Shown here: piece after piece, positions 48,301 through 55,609 of the stretch
How positions within the stretch are numbered: the stretch's first letter is position 1
Layout of the letters: every line of letters starts with the position of its first letter
NCBI GenBank assembly: GCA_016859345.1
Contig: CM029122.1
Span: 6,479,501-6,543,500 of the forward strand
Source of the DNA: Istiophorus platypterus
Taxonomy: Eukaryota > Chordata > Actinopteri > Istiophoriformes > Istiophoridae
Direction of reading: 5' to 3'
Length of the DNA: 64,000 nt
Notes under the pieces: generated by a model
What the model was told of the DNA's origin: nothing
Databases searched by the model: none
What the model saw: the letters and a program-made list of their open reading frames with translations, nothing else
Program-made: the position numbers and the translations under genes

Positions 48301-48565
48301 CCCCTCGGCTCGCCGGATCTCTCCCTCTGAGCTGTGGAAATAGTAGAGAATTATTTACGGTTACCGAGAGATCAGGTTTGACAGGCGAGCTTTGCAACAG
48401 CACAATGATGATCTGGGGATCTCCCAGTATTAATGTGTCCCGTGGTTACAGTACCTTCATAAAAGTCTCAACAGCGCCTTTTGCTATGTCCAGATAGGTA
48501 GTGCCCAGATGGGTGCGCTGGTTCATTGAAGCGGACGTGTCTATCAGAAAAAGTAAAACGGGCAT
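28092..48565 (-). CDS. ints6: ints6 (Integrator complex subunit 6), complete, 18 coding exons
   Basis: Exons in transcript order: 48565-48455, 48331-48254, 47508-47359, 42206-42117, 40475-40292, 36501-36376, 35709-35558, 35229-35077, 34227-34095, 33978-33884, 33765-33655, 33086-32871, 32378-32252, 32089-31947, 31790-31604, 30142-29771, 28561-28468, 28185-28092. All phases fit and sum to 2,616 nt, 871 residues, near the roughly 887 of human INTS6, also an 18-exon gene. The protein opens MPVLLFLIDTSASMNQRTHL, a von Willebrand A domain with the metal-site motif D9-x-S11-x-S13. Later landmarks are GPDPPPLEDT, WHCCHKLIYVRPNPKTG, PFDKYELEPSPLTQ, LNCVNLFVMPYNYPVL and DKKGMMIDEADEF. The C-terminal helix is KYERIF-like (YEKIFLLLKQ). 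INTS6 belongs to Integrator and bridges it to PP2A; Integrator acts at snRNA 3' ends and promoter-proximal Pol II. The nuclear location is from family knowledge. Flanking genes support INTS6 rather than its paralogue INTS6L. Confidence 0.97.
28186..28467 (-). other. ints6: ints6 intron 17
   Basis: Short AT-rich intron; nothing else seen. Confidence 0.8.
28468..28561 (-). CDS. ints6: ints6 coding exon 17
   Basis: Encodes YEKIFLLLKQIQGTLDTRLI through IKEAA. Donor ccag/gtaaca, acceptor cgtttcag. Phases 1 and 2 match its neighbours. Confidence 0.93.
28562..29770 (-). other. ints6: ints6 intron 16 with MITE sequence
   Basis: Contains a hAT-like MITE with matching ends at 29363-29705 and a second remnant near 28672-28790 (ggctgcaattgatgattatt). 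No gene. Confidence 0.7.
29363..29705. mobile_element. 343-bp hAT-like MITE
   Basis: The ends are inverted repeats: TAGAGCTGGGTGTTAAA on the left and, reversed, TAGGGCTGGGTATTGAT on the right. The interior contains paired GGTATCGATACC-type palindromic text. The flanks share catgt on both sides (catgtgtg, catgtaaa), consistent with a worn 8-bp target duplication. It has no coding capacity. Confidence 0.6.
29771..30142 (-). CDS. ints6: ints6 coding exon 16 (longest exon)
   Basis: Encodes the variable, acidic C-terminal third: MSDGATEPDLIINHLNQNHY, a SDSGSDSEAD cluster, EEENGRPRM, then the conserved NNELRALITKEIRKPGR. Acceptor ttatag, donor aggc/gtgagt. The low-complexity acidic part is likely disordered. 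Confidence 0.92.
30143..31603 (-). other. ints6: ints6 intron 15
   Basis: About 1.46 kb. Several open frames up to 123 codons lack features. The word gcattatgggaagtttagga near 30660 resembles gcatcatgggtaatgtgaga at 51641, so dispersed repeat sequence is likely. Confidence 0.6.
31604..31790 (-). CDS. ints6: ints6 coding exon 15
   Basis: Encodes GMMIDEADEFVTGPQNKGKR and GPKRRRCMSPLLRLGRAYTP. The basic PKRRR stretch is a probable nuclear localisation signal. The acceptor is preceded by an 18-base T run. Confidence 0.94.
31947..32089 (-). CDS. ints6: ints6 coding exon 14
   Basis: Encodes QLHSVPIAQMGNYQDFLKAA and LHTFGNPFKLDKK, almost identical to the vertebrate family. Donor aag/gttaat, acceptor ctccag. 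Confidence 0.95.
32252..32378 (-). CDS. ints6: ints6 coding exon 13
   Basis: Encodes GLKPQSFRNPYDIPRSHLLD and RMRRNLLNTSVCTLRGQDS. Donor ctctg/gtaggt, acceptor ctcatcag. Confidence 0.94.
32379..32870 (-). other. ints6: ints6 intron 12
   Basis: About 490 bases, no other feature seen. Confidence 0.8.
32871..33086 (-). CDS. ints6: ints6 coding exon 12
   Basis: Encodes SKIEYDRLIASIGKKPPPEA, ISLAQRRDFIQQLQ and PKEFQGFHLALLNK. The family motif GIKVR is present. Donor aacaag/gtgggg, acceptor atttccag. Confidence 0.94.
33087..33654 (-). other. ints6: ints6 intron 11
   Basis: AT-rich, no other feature seen. Confidence 0.8.
33655..33765 (-). CDS. ints6: ints6 coding exon 11
   Basis: Encodes SLRKALRIMGAPNLLADNME, then YGLSYSVVSYLKKLSQQ. 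Phase 0 at both ends. Confidence 0.95.
33884..33978 (-). CDS. ints6: ints6 coding exon 10
   Basis: Encodes DDLIKVHKFKPTIKWRQSFE and NYLKTMPPYYIG. Donor tcggg/gtcagt, acceptor tttgcag. Confidence 0.95.
34095..34227 (-). CDS. ints6: ints6 coding exon 9
   Basis: Encodes VFVCNSAKYSDLGQPFGYLK and LNCVNLFVMPYNYPVLLPLL. Its acceptor (ctttcag) is preceded by a pure TC repeat on the sense strand. Confidence 0.95.
34238..34290. repeat. (GA)n microsatellite at the ints6 exon 9 acceptor
   Basis: About 26 uninterrupted GA units on the plus strand, i.e. (TC)n on the ints6 sense strand ending 11 bases before exon 9. Confidence 0.95.
34291..35076 (-). other. ints6: ints6 intron 8, upstream part
   Basis: No gene or clear repeat beyond short homopolymers. 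Confidence 0.75.
35077..35229 (-). CDS. ints6: ints6 coding exon 8
   Basis: Encodes PPRSAHPHVRFSCLDAEPMV and PFDKYELEPSPLTQYILERK, ending HTCWQ. Acceptor caacccag, donor cag/gtacag. Confidence 0.95.
35230..35557 (-). other. ints6: ints6 intron 7
   Basis: Short intron, nothing else seen. Confidence 0.8.
35558..35709 (-). CDS. ints6: ints6 coding exon 7
   Basis: Encodes WHCCHKLIYVRPNPKTGVPI and AFWPDQNSPTL. Acceptor ctgtacag, donor acgctg/gtaaga. Confidence 0.95.
35710..36375 (-). other. ints6: ints6 intron 6 containing a dispersed repeat
   Basis: The repeat at 35850-36085 occupies the middle; the rest has A runs and no gene. Confidence 0.75.
35850..36085 (+). repeat. Common teleost-type dispersed repeat
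   Basis: Contains ccaatcagttcatcctcgag, tccaagtgaacatttgtgcc, gaagaaattccctcaaagca, caatgggacggacggagaga and cctccggccacagctgtcgc, the signature order of a widespread fish repeat known to me from many sequences. Class not assigned. Confidence 0.6.
36376..36501 (-). CDS. ints6: ints6 coding exon 6
   Basis: Encodes RSYSVFSQRMLNQCLESLVQ and GVVINFEKTGPDPPPLE. The acceptor gttgcag directly follows a (TG)n tract on the sense strand. Confidence 0.95.
36507..36537. repeat. (CA)n at the ints6 exon 6 acceptor
   Basis: About 15 CA units, (UG)n in ints6 pre-mRNA, separated from exon 6 only by ttgcag. Confidence 0.95.
36911..36975. repeat. (CTG)21 trinucleotide repeat, CAG on the ints6 sense strand
   Basis: Sixty-five bases of uninterrupted CTG, about 21 units. 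The poly-Cys and poly-Leu frames across it are artefacts. Confidence 0.97.
38747..38780. repeat. (CAAA)n microsatellite
   Basis: About eight AAAC units, just after cttgggcaaagcacttaacc, a word common in dispersed fish repeats. Confidence 0.9.
39195..39510. repeat. Dispersed repeat, family related to 46675-46790
   Basis: Carries cagtttattagggacacctg, cctgcaataaatcctccctt, attgcactatacagagagcc and ggtggccaaaataatagaaa, the order of a familiar teleost repeat. The tail cagtgcagtgcagtg is typical too. Named from recall only. Confidence 0.5.
40292..40475 (-). CDS. ints6: ints6 coding exon 5
   Basis: Encodes LHLPLTTPLPGSELTKEPFR, WDQRLFALVLRIPG and ITPMCEVTG. Acceptor ctgtccag, donor ccggag/gtaggc. 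Confidence 0.95.
40476..42116 (-). other. ints6: ints6 intron 4 with MITE remnants
   Basis: The stretch 41215-41760 carries ctgataatcaattaatcttc, tttcaagcttctcaaatgtg and a terminal gttagttgcagc, matching the hAT-like MITE family. No gene. Confidence 0.6.
42117..42206 (-). CDS. ints6: ints6 coding exon 4
   Basis: Encodes GRNPFFLEPAIIVAITDGNK and LTSSGGVQDE, within the VWA domain (the ITDG strand). Acceptor cttttcag, donor gacgag/gtcagc. Confidence 0.95.
44740..45060 (-). repeat. hAT-like MITE remnant
   Basis: Reversed copy of the family: attgcaaattctgataaacc, gaactgaatatctttggttt, actgggataggcatttccca and a terminal gatgcagccct. Confidence 0.5.
45321..45398. repeat. (TG)n followed by (TGAG)n
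   Basis: About 20 TG units pass directly into about ten TGAG units. Confidence 0.95.
46675..46790. repeat. Dispersed palindromic repeat
   Basis: Left arm gaggtgtttttaatatt (46679-46695) and right arm agtattagagacacctc (46720-46736) are imperfect inverted repeats, followed by tcagtgtaatgcaaaacaat, a familiar fish repeat end. Confidence 0.5.
47359..47508 (-). CDS. ints6: ints6 coding exon 3
   Basis: Encodes AGWKESHATFMTELRNLQ and GQSLRTAFDLLNLNRLVTGI, ending DNYGQ. Phase 0 at both ends. The acceptor is the weak-looking ttttttaag, preceded by a (TTTTA)n tract. Confidence 0.94.
47512..47600. repeat. (AAAAT)n and A-rich tract at the ints6 exon 3 acceptor
   Basis: Pentanucleotide AAAAT/AAATA units begin three bases beyond the exon 3 acceptor on the plus strand and decay into A-rich sequence with CAAA units. 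Confidence 0.9.
47751..47810. repeat. (CTCCCT)n polypyrimidine tract
   Basis: Sixty bases of CTCCCT hexamers with a CT core, a homopurine-homopyrimidine mirror-like tract in ints6 intron 2. Confidence 0.95.
47972..48035. repeat. C-rich tract
   Basis: Two poly(C) runs flanking a CCTCCTCTT-rich segment in ints6 intron 2. Confidence 0.9.
48254..48331 (-). CDS. ints6: ints6 coding exon 2
   Basis: Encodes LRGRDPASRGDRYMLVNFED and VPFGIK, part of the VWA domain. Acceptor tttccacag, donor ataaag/gtagag. Confidence 0.96.
48455..48565 (-). CDS. ints6: ints6 coding exon 1 with start codon
   Basis: Encodes 37 residues opening MPVLLFLIDTSASMNQRTHL and ending AKGAVETFMK. The initiator CAT on the plus strand is 48563-48565; the protein starts exactly where the vertebrate family does. 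Confidence 0.96.
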
Positions 48566-49027
48566 TGTGATGGTAATGACACGTTCTGCATGGACTTGGT
48601 GTCAGTACAACCGGCCAAAACGCAAAAAAATCTTTTGTTCTCCTGCCGCCTGTATCACCTCTCAGCTAGCTAGCTAGCTGGCTAACTGTCTGTCTCACAC
48701 ATTCTTTCAAAAAAGTGTAAGAATAGTGAGTGTAGAAGCCCTTTCCGGGCGAACTAAACTAAAAACCTCAAACCCTAGGGGCAGGTTATTGATTCACGAG
48801 GGATTTTGATAATTTTTACAATATTTTGCAAATATTCCTAAGTTTCATAGTAACAAAGTTCCCCCTCACGGAGAGTCCCTGCTTCTCCCTACACTGAATG
48901 CGCTGTGTCTTGTCCACAGCTTTTAACCTAAGCTCCGCGCCTGACCCCGCCCCCCGAGCGGTCTTTTGCCGTCACGTGTGCCGACGCTCGCCTCCCATTG
49001 GCCGTCCGAGGGCGCTCATTACCATAT

Positions 49028-49037
49028 CCAAATAAGG
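49028..49037. promoter_or_regulatory. CArG box (SRF consensus)
   Basis: CCAAATAAGG matches CC(A/T)6GG exactly. Confidence 0.5.
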
Positions 49038-49056
49038 CCAAAGCCCTAGCTTCTCA

Positions 49057-49068
49057 TGCGCATGCGCG
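49057..49068. promoter_or_regulatory. NRF1-type site
   Basis: TGCGCATGCGCG matches YGCGCAYGCGCR at every position, 20 bases from the CArG box. Confidence 0.6.
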
Positions 49069-49100
49069 CTCGCCCGAGAGGCAGGAATGCAAGGAAAATA

Positions 49101-51899
49101 TTCTGTACATGCATTTTGTGTTAAAGAATACAACATATGTGGCGACCCGCTCCTTTTTTTTCCGGAGCATTGCCGCAGTTGTTTCGAGTGCATGTTATTT
49201 AGGAAGACGAGCCAGTGTCCGCCCCGAGAGCCGATTACATAATCAACGTTTACTTCATCCAATGCACGGGCGTGGGCTACCGTGAAAGACAACCCTTGAA
49301 GACTACAGGGGGAAAACTGGAGGCAAAGATAGGCAATATCAAATAAACAAACAAGACAAACAGGGAAATATTAACCGTGGAATGCACACGGGGTCCACGG
49401 GAACTACTCGCTGGCACCGGGGCACTCGGTTTTTCATGTAATGACCAAATAAAGACAGCCCTTTCTGCGAAACGATCTGAAGGAAAACAGGTTTAAGCTG
49501 AATATTCGCTTCGAGGGATTGACATGCGCGCAGCCACTCACACAGCCTGCAGCTCGAAGATGGCTATACTTTGTCCTTTTATTCCCGTTTGTGCATTGAA
49601 CTACATACTTTGATAAAAAAAATAAAAAAAATCAATAAAAAAAATTGCTCAGAAGACATTTAAGACGTGATGACTATTAAAGTAGGTGTAACTGATGTTG
49701 CTTCCTACACAAACATCATGTGTAATTATGTGAGATAAATATGTTCCAACTACTTTACTACACACTTGTGAATTATTTCAATAGACCCCTATGAGGCTAC
49801 ACAGCAGTCTGACTGATTTTGGTCCACTCTTAATGCCACATGACACTCGGCCAAACGTGCACGGTTGTGCAACACAATTTACATAATGTAGCTCCTTGGA
49901 AAACTGTATCATCACTTCCGCAAAAAATAAGAGGAAACCATCTGCCCGCTAGCGATAGGAAAGAGGAGAAGAGGTTTATTGCCTCTTGTTTGACACGAGT
50001 TCTCTGGAGCAAGAGACACACACACACACACACAAACGCGCGAATGCGCGCACACGCACACAGCCACACAACCACACACATATACGCGCATACACAACAA
50101 GTTCATTTTCCGGTGTGTCACCGACACGTTTTTCAGAGTAAAATTATTCCTGTGGCTGGTGTAAATATCCTGAGGTTAAAAGAGTGCACCAGCTTGACAT
50201 TTAAAGCCAGTGTGTACCAGCTGATTATGTAGTATGCACTGAGTCTGTGGTAGTATGTATCTGTGGTAACAGTAAAAAGTTTGAAATTTAGTTTTGAACT
50301 AATAATTTTTACACGCACTTGAGTATAGATATACATATATAGATATACATGATCGAACAGACCTTTAATAACATTTAATACATCTTACTTTTACTTACTT
50401 ACGACTCTCAGACGATTATTCTGAAGTCAAATCGAATTGGGACCGGAAATAAAATTTCTAGTATTTCAATCTTATCGTAAACAACCAGCCACGAGAGGTA
50501 CTTGGAGCGTTTTCATATAATGTGTTTCTCTGTTGTGTTTGTTGATGGTCACACACAACGAGTTATAACCTCAATAGATAATGTGTGTTAACTATTTGTT
50601 TCACGATAAAACTTTACTCGGATCAGGAACGTTGCCAAAACATTGTCAAGAGTCGTCAACGGGATTTTATTATGAAAGTCATAACCGGAATTATGATGTT
50701 TTATTGTCAAAGATCCTTGATTACATACTTTAGTGCCTGAGTGAAAATTTGTTGAATTTACTAAAAAATAGCACAAAATAGAACTCAGGTTGTTTGCATT
50801 TGACATCAAGTCACCTAAATTTAAAGGCCGCATATGTCTTATTCATCATATTGAATACAGTAAGTTGAGAACTGTACGGTTTATCACTCATTCTATGACT
50901 TACTCTATGACTAATACATTGCGCTTGACTTGCTTTAAATTCAGTACTTGGAATATTAAAAACGTAGAGCGCAGAACAACACAGGCGATGAGTTGTTTTC
51001 TTTACATCTTAAAACAGTTGTTTGAGCAAAGGTCAGTTTAATCAGTGCCTTATTATGTTCTGTTTCATTACATTATATTGCAAATGACCATGCTGTGGGT
51101 TTATATTTGGTACAATACAGTTACAAATGTTACTAAACCATATGGGTTTCTGACTTTCTAAATGTAAGTAATATGGTAACAAGAGATTCTGACTTTCAGA
51201 TCAGCAATTACAAATGTTAGGAAATAATTACTAAAGGACATTGATACTATTCATTCATGTAATTCTGCACCAATTTCTATACAGACATTAGTAAAAGTTA
51301 CACAGGCTTCTCCCTTTGATTCTTCTGCAATTATGAATCTAAATTAATTATATGTACTGTATCTCATCAAGTTTTCATCTGTAAATTTTAACAAATTGTT
51401 AATAAATTCATTATCACTCAGATAGCCTTACAGCACTTTTCAATAAAGGGGTCTTACTGATAATTTAGGAGCTCACTAAACAGGCAAAGCAAGTGTCATT
51501 GCAAGGGATGATTTATATGAGCAGAAATATGTGTCACATGGAACTGAACTTGAATACTTATATTTGAATTTGAACTGCTCAACTGGAATAGGTGCAACTG
51601 AAAAACTCTCACTGAGCGTAAACAATAACGCTAATGAAAGATGCATCATGGGTAATGTGAGATCCAGTTTTGGGGAACTATATGGAAGTGCAACGCTAAA
51701 TTGATAGCCGTTAAATAAAGCCATAAGTTGCAGTTAGTAAACCATTCATAAAGTGTTCTAAAAGTTTTTTCTAATCTGAAGATAAGGTACCTTCTTTAAA
51801 ATAAAGCAATTAATTACAGCTTGTAAACCCTTTATGAAGAGCAACTTATTTAAAACTGGTGCCATTTTGATAATTTTAATAATTATCTTTATTATCTGA
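49101..51899. other. ints6-piggyBac intergenic DNA
   Basis: No gene recognised. Contains a CA/CG dinucleotide tract at about 50009-50095 and AT-rich unique sequence. Open frames up to 130 codons arise from the CA tract or lack features. Confidence 0.65.
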
Positions 51900-51949
51900 T
51901 GCTCCTCAGCAAATCAACAAGTTTCTTCTCCACGCAGAAAGTTCTATTG

Positions 51950-52321
51950 TTCTGTAAGTGAAGTAACTCCGACGATCCTCATGAAGGTGGCGACGCCTTT
52001 AGTCGACGTTTCCATTAAAGTCTTTGCGAAGAAATGTGGTTCAATTGTCCGAATCCGTGGACTCCTCACTTCCGCTTCCTTATTCTCGTGAGATCGTACG
52101 TGACTCACGGCCGGAGCCAGGACACGGAGAGAAGAGCTCGACGAAAACAAACGCACGACGTCCGCGTCTCGATGGTCTCGGCGGTGACTGGTCGATTCGC
52201 GTGTCCGTCAACAATTTATGTGAAATCAACCAATGGAAACTCAGGAAATCCACTCAGGGCCCGCCCGCCAATTTAGAAACGCGGAAGTTGTCACTCACTC
52301 GACATCTCTGAGACTTAAATA
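51950..52321 (+). promoter_or_regulatory. CpG-rich, promoter-like segment upstream of the transposase remnant
   Basis: A CpG-dense stretch in AT-rich surroundings with a CCAAT (aaccaatgg, near 52212), a second ccaat near 52270, a GC-box-like gggcccgcccgcc and an ETS-type gcggaagt at about 52281. It ends at an ATG that opens the transposase-like reading frame. It may be the element's own promoter or host sequence. Confidence 0.4.
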
Positions 52322-54084
52322 ATGGAGGGAAAGTGTAAAGATGCAGAGGCGGTTGCTAAAGTTTTGAAAAGCAGTGACGAGGATGACGGAGCCTGAGGGG
52401 TTTGATTCCTAAGATAAAGAGGAGTACCAGAAAAATGGGGGTCTATTTGAAGAAGGTTAAGTCTACCCATGTAACTTATTGATAAATAATATCCCACCAT
52501 TAGTGCTTTTTTTGTGTAAATGACCATTTTTGCCAAATGCTGATTCTGTATGGAACTATAGTGAATGTCCAATTTTATTTTATTTGTTTATTTATTTTAT
52601 TTTATTTTTCAAACAGAGAGGATTCACAGCTGGAAGAGCCGAGTGAACCACATGTAGTTTCTCTCCAGCATCTCCCTCTCTGCCCACCAACACTGCACTA
52701 ATGCCTCCACCACAGCCATCCACACCACGCCAGCCGGCAAAGAGGTGCCGTGGCCCCTGAGCACAAGGAGCTCCCCCACATCTCACTACAGCGCCCTCGC
52801 CTCACCGTTTTACAAGTGCATTGGGCTGCTTCCGTACATGGCCATGGTAAAGCTTGACATTATCCTGGATTACTGGAGGCAGAATCACCTTTTTTCTTTG
52901 CCACTCCCATCACAGATCATGCCGGGGGACAGATACAGAACGATATCGTGGAACCTTCATCTTAGCGACCCTGTGTGGGTCCATAATCACAAAAAAGGGC
53001 AAAGATTATCATGACAAACTCTTCAGAGTAAAACCCCTGATGGATGACCCCATCAAGGATGCATGCAAGTCATTTTATCATCCCTACAGAGACCTGGCTG
53101 TGGATGAAAGAATGGTGGACTACTAGGCTAAAACTGGGAAGACCCGTATTTAACTACAAAACGCTCAAAGTATGTATTCATGCTGTTTGTGTTGGCTGAT
53201 TGAAAGAACGGCTACAGAGTGAACCTCTCAATTTACATCGGCAAAAGTGACACCCCTTCTGAAATAGCCTTGTCCTATGATGTTGTTATGTCTCTTGTGC
53301 AACTAAGGCTACCACATTTATATAGGCAATTTTTATTCTAGCCCAAAGCTCTTCAGTACTCTCCAGGAATGCAGATTTGATAACTGCGGGACTTAAAGGG
53401 AGGACTGCAAAGACACCCCACAGACAGATCTAAATGCCCTCACAAAAAAATCAGAAAGGGGCTCCATAAGATGAATCCGGGGTGGCCCCATTGTCTACAT
53501 GAAATGGATTGACACCCGAAAAGTATTAGTCTGCTCCACAGTTCATGCAGCACACTGGCAAAACTGTGCAAAGGAGGGTGAAACAACAAGATGGCTCCTG
53601 GACAAAGGTATCAATCCTACACCAGTCCTACGCCAGTTATGGAGTACAATGCACACATGGTTGGAGTTGATCAGTCAGACCTGCTCATTCAATATTACTC
53701 TGCAAAACATAAAACCATCCACTGGTACAGAAACCTGTTTTATCATTTTCTGGACATTGCCACCACGGACAGCTACATTTGTCACAAGGAACTCTGTTTG
53801 CCCTAGCAAACAAAATCCATGACACATAGAATCTTCATGGAGGTGCTGACCGCTGAGCTCTGTGGCAAGCCTCTCCACACAGCTCCTGCTTGGGCGCCTG
53901 CAAGTCATCTTCCTGTGCCTATTGGTGATGTCTGTGCAGCAAGCCCCAGCTCGAAAGCCACCATTGGCCGCAGGAGGTGTGAGCATTGCCACAGCCAAGG
54001 CTGCCGAAAGGACACACCCTTGAAATGCAGGGAGTGTGATGTTTCACTCTGCCTGTGCCTGGACAGAAACTGTTATGTAGCATG
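52322..54084 (+). pseudogene. Decayed piggyBac-family transposase
   Basis: Opens at ATG 52322 with a 24-codon acidic start (ending LKSSDEDDGA, stop at 52394), then resumes in shifting frames. Recognisable blocks are RYRTISWNLHLSDP near 52930, KLFRVKPLMDDP and PYRDLAVDERMV near 53020-53118, HIYIGNFYSSPKLF near 53310, GVDQSDLLIQYYSAKHKT near 53662, and a Cys-rich end (CEHCHSQGC, KCRECDVSLC) before TAG/TGA near 54084. These follow the order of PGBD-type piggyBac transposases, with the DDE core and a C-terminal zinc-binding domain. The second catalytic Asp position reads Gly (GGC, 53325-53327). Several stops and frame changes show that it is inactive. No terminal inverted repeats or TTAA duplication could be assigned. 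Host copies of such transposases are sometimes domesticated, but this one cannot make a full protein. Confidence 0.85.
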
Positions 54085-55200
54085 ACATGAATTAAAAAAA
54101 ATGAGACATGAAAACATGTATATTATGTAAATGTTGTCAATGGTGTTGTTTTTTTTTCAATATATTAAATATTTGGTTTGAAAAAACTGTTGTAATGCTC
54201 ATTTACCAACATCACACAAAGTTGATTTGTACAGTTAAGTCATTATTCAGTGCCATCTCCCTCTAGTCTCTCTAAAATTTGGTGAAAGTGACACAGCGCT
54301 TCTACTCAAAAAAACAATATTACAAAATTCCATTCTATTACAAAATTCCATTATTCATTTATATAATGTTTTATTCATACATTCATCCACCTTTGTCAAC
54401 CTAAGACTTTGGTAAATCCAATTCAAGCAGTGATATAACTTGTCCATATAAGTAAACATCTGTTTTTTTCCAAGAGATTTGAAGAATTTCAAAAACTTGT
54501 AATTCAGCTTCTCAGCTTTAGGGCTAACTCATCCCTTTGCATAGTGCCCTAGGACAAATGGGTGTCTCATTATAGAGAGAGAGTTGAGATTTTAATGTAA
54601 ATTGTGATTTAAAAAAAAACACATGGGTATAATGCTTTTACAAGTAAATTTAAAAGGTGAATTTAAGATGATATGTGACAATTGAAAAAAGGCCCCTAGA
54701 CCCCAGAGGTCTAAGGGCATTATTTGTGGTTTTATATGCCTTTATGACCACTTAATAGAGGATGCCCTATTAGAAAGTGGTACCATTGTTGCTATTTCAA
54801 TAATAAGCTGCTATTTTTTAATGCCACAGCTCATTTACAGTTCAGCTATTTACATCATACTTTTGAATCTTATTACTAGAATCTGGTGTTTTTGTGGATT
54901 TTCACAAATCTCCTTTTGTGTGCCATAAATTAAATTAGCCTGAAGACGAAGTACCTGAAAAGTACCATTCGCTGGATCTTTTAAAACCCTTGATTAAAAA
55001 AAAAGTGACTTATTTGCAAACGGAACTATTTTGATTATTTCAATATTTATTTATGTATTCATTTTAGTTTATTTAGAATTCGCATATTTGCATCATACTT
55101 TTAAATCTTCTTGTTATAATCTTATACATTACAGATAACCACCAAACCGAAAGTTATACCATACTGTAAAATAAATAAATAAATAAATAAAGATTTGTTT
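54085..55200. other. AT-rich intergenic DNA between the piggyBac remnant and wdfy2
   Basis: No gene. There is a possible transposon end CCCTTTGCATAGTGCCCTAG at about 54530, and an imperfect inverted pair (taagggcat... atgccctatta) at 54713-54772. Confidence 0.5.
55167..55192. repeat. (AAAT)n microsatellite
   Basis: About six AAAT units just upstream of the wdfy2 CpG-rich promoter. Confidence 0.9.
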
Positions 55201-55472
55201 CCGCGACGTGCCGGTTTTTATTCTGGAAGCACGGCCGCGGAGGTCAGACCGGAAGTCTTATTTTGTTGAGCGGAAACGCCTCGGCGAGCGTCCGTCGGTG
55301 GACGTTTCTGTCGTCAGCCGACCGGCAGCGTCCCCGTCCTCCGCCACAGCTCCGCCCGTACCCGACAGCTTAGCCCGGCTGCCCCCGTCAGCCGAAGCCC
55401 CGCCGCCGGACCGGGCTGGGTGATGTGTCCCGGAGCCGGAACCGTACGCGGAGGTTCGTGCACCACCGACCC
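55200..55472 (+). promoter_or_regulatory. wdfy2: wdfy2 CpG-rich promoter and 5' UTR
   Basis: Strongly CpG-rich from about 55200 through exon 1, TATA-less, with an ETS/GABP-type CCGGAAGT at 55249-55256. The start site is not determined. Confidence 0.6.
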
Positions 55473-55524
55473 ATGGCGGCCGAAATTCAGCCGCAGCCGC
55501 AGGCTCGGAAGCCATGTCTGCTGA
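55423..55524 (+). other. Upstream ORF overlapping the wdfy2 start
   Basis: ATG at 55423 opens 33 codons in another frame, passes over the wdfy2 ATG at 55473 and stops at 55522-55524. The upstream ATG has G at -3; the wdfy2 ATG has C at -3 and G at +4. Confidence 0.5.
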
Positions 55525-55609
55525 GCAGGATCGAGGCTTTCCAGGAGGTAGTGAGCACGGCGGTCATCATTCCCAAAGAGGACGGCGTTATCAGCGTCTC
55601 CGAGGACAG
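55473..55609 (+). CDS. wdfy2: wdfy2 coding exon 1
   Basis: Start codon ATG 55473; donor gacag/gtaacg. Ends SED plus two bases of Arg. Confidence 0.95.

Larger units (their letters stand above)
48566..49100 (-). promoter_or_regulatory. ints6: ints6 5' UTR and CpG-rich promoter region
   Basis: A CpG-rich stretch upstream of the start codon with a palindromic E-box CACGTG (48973-48978), an inverted CCAAT (CATTGG, 48996-49001), a CArG box and an NRF1-type site (listed separately), and a GC-box-like ccccgccccccg near 48944. There is no TATA box, typical of a housekeeping gene. The start site is not determined. Confidence 0.6.

Noticed and set aside
54525..54780. Possible piggyBac terminal repeat (CCCTTTGCATAGTG) and nearby inverted pair
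   Set aside because: Orientation is wrong for the right end of the upstream element and no TTAA duplication or matching left end was found.
55208..55423. Frame upstream of wdfy2 reading through the CpG-rich region
   Set aside because: It begins at GTG, has no ATG, and is Pro/Ser/Ala-rich as expected of CpG-island DNA.
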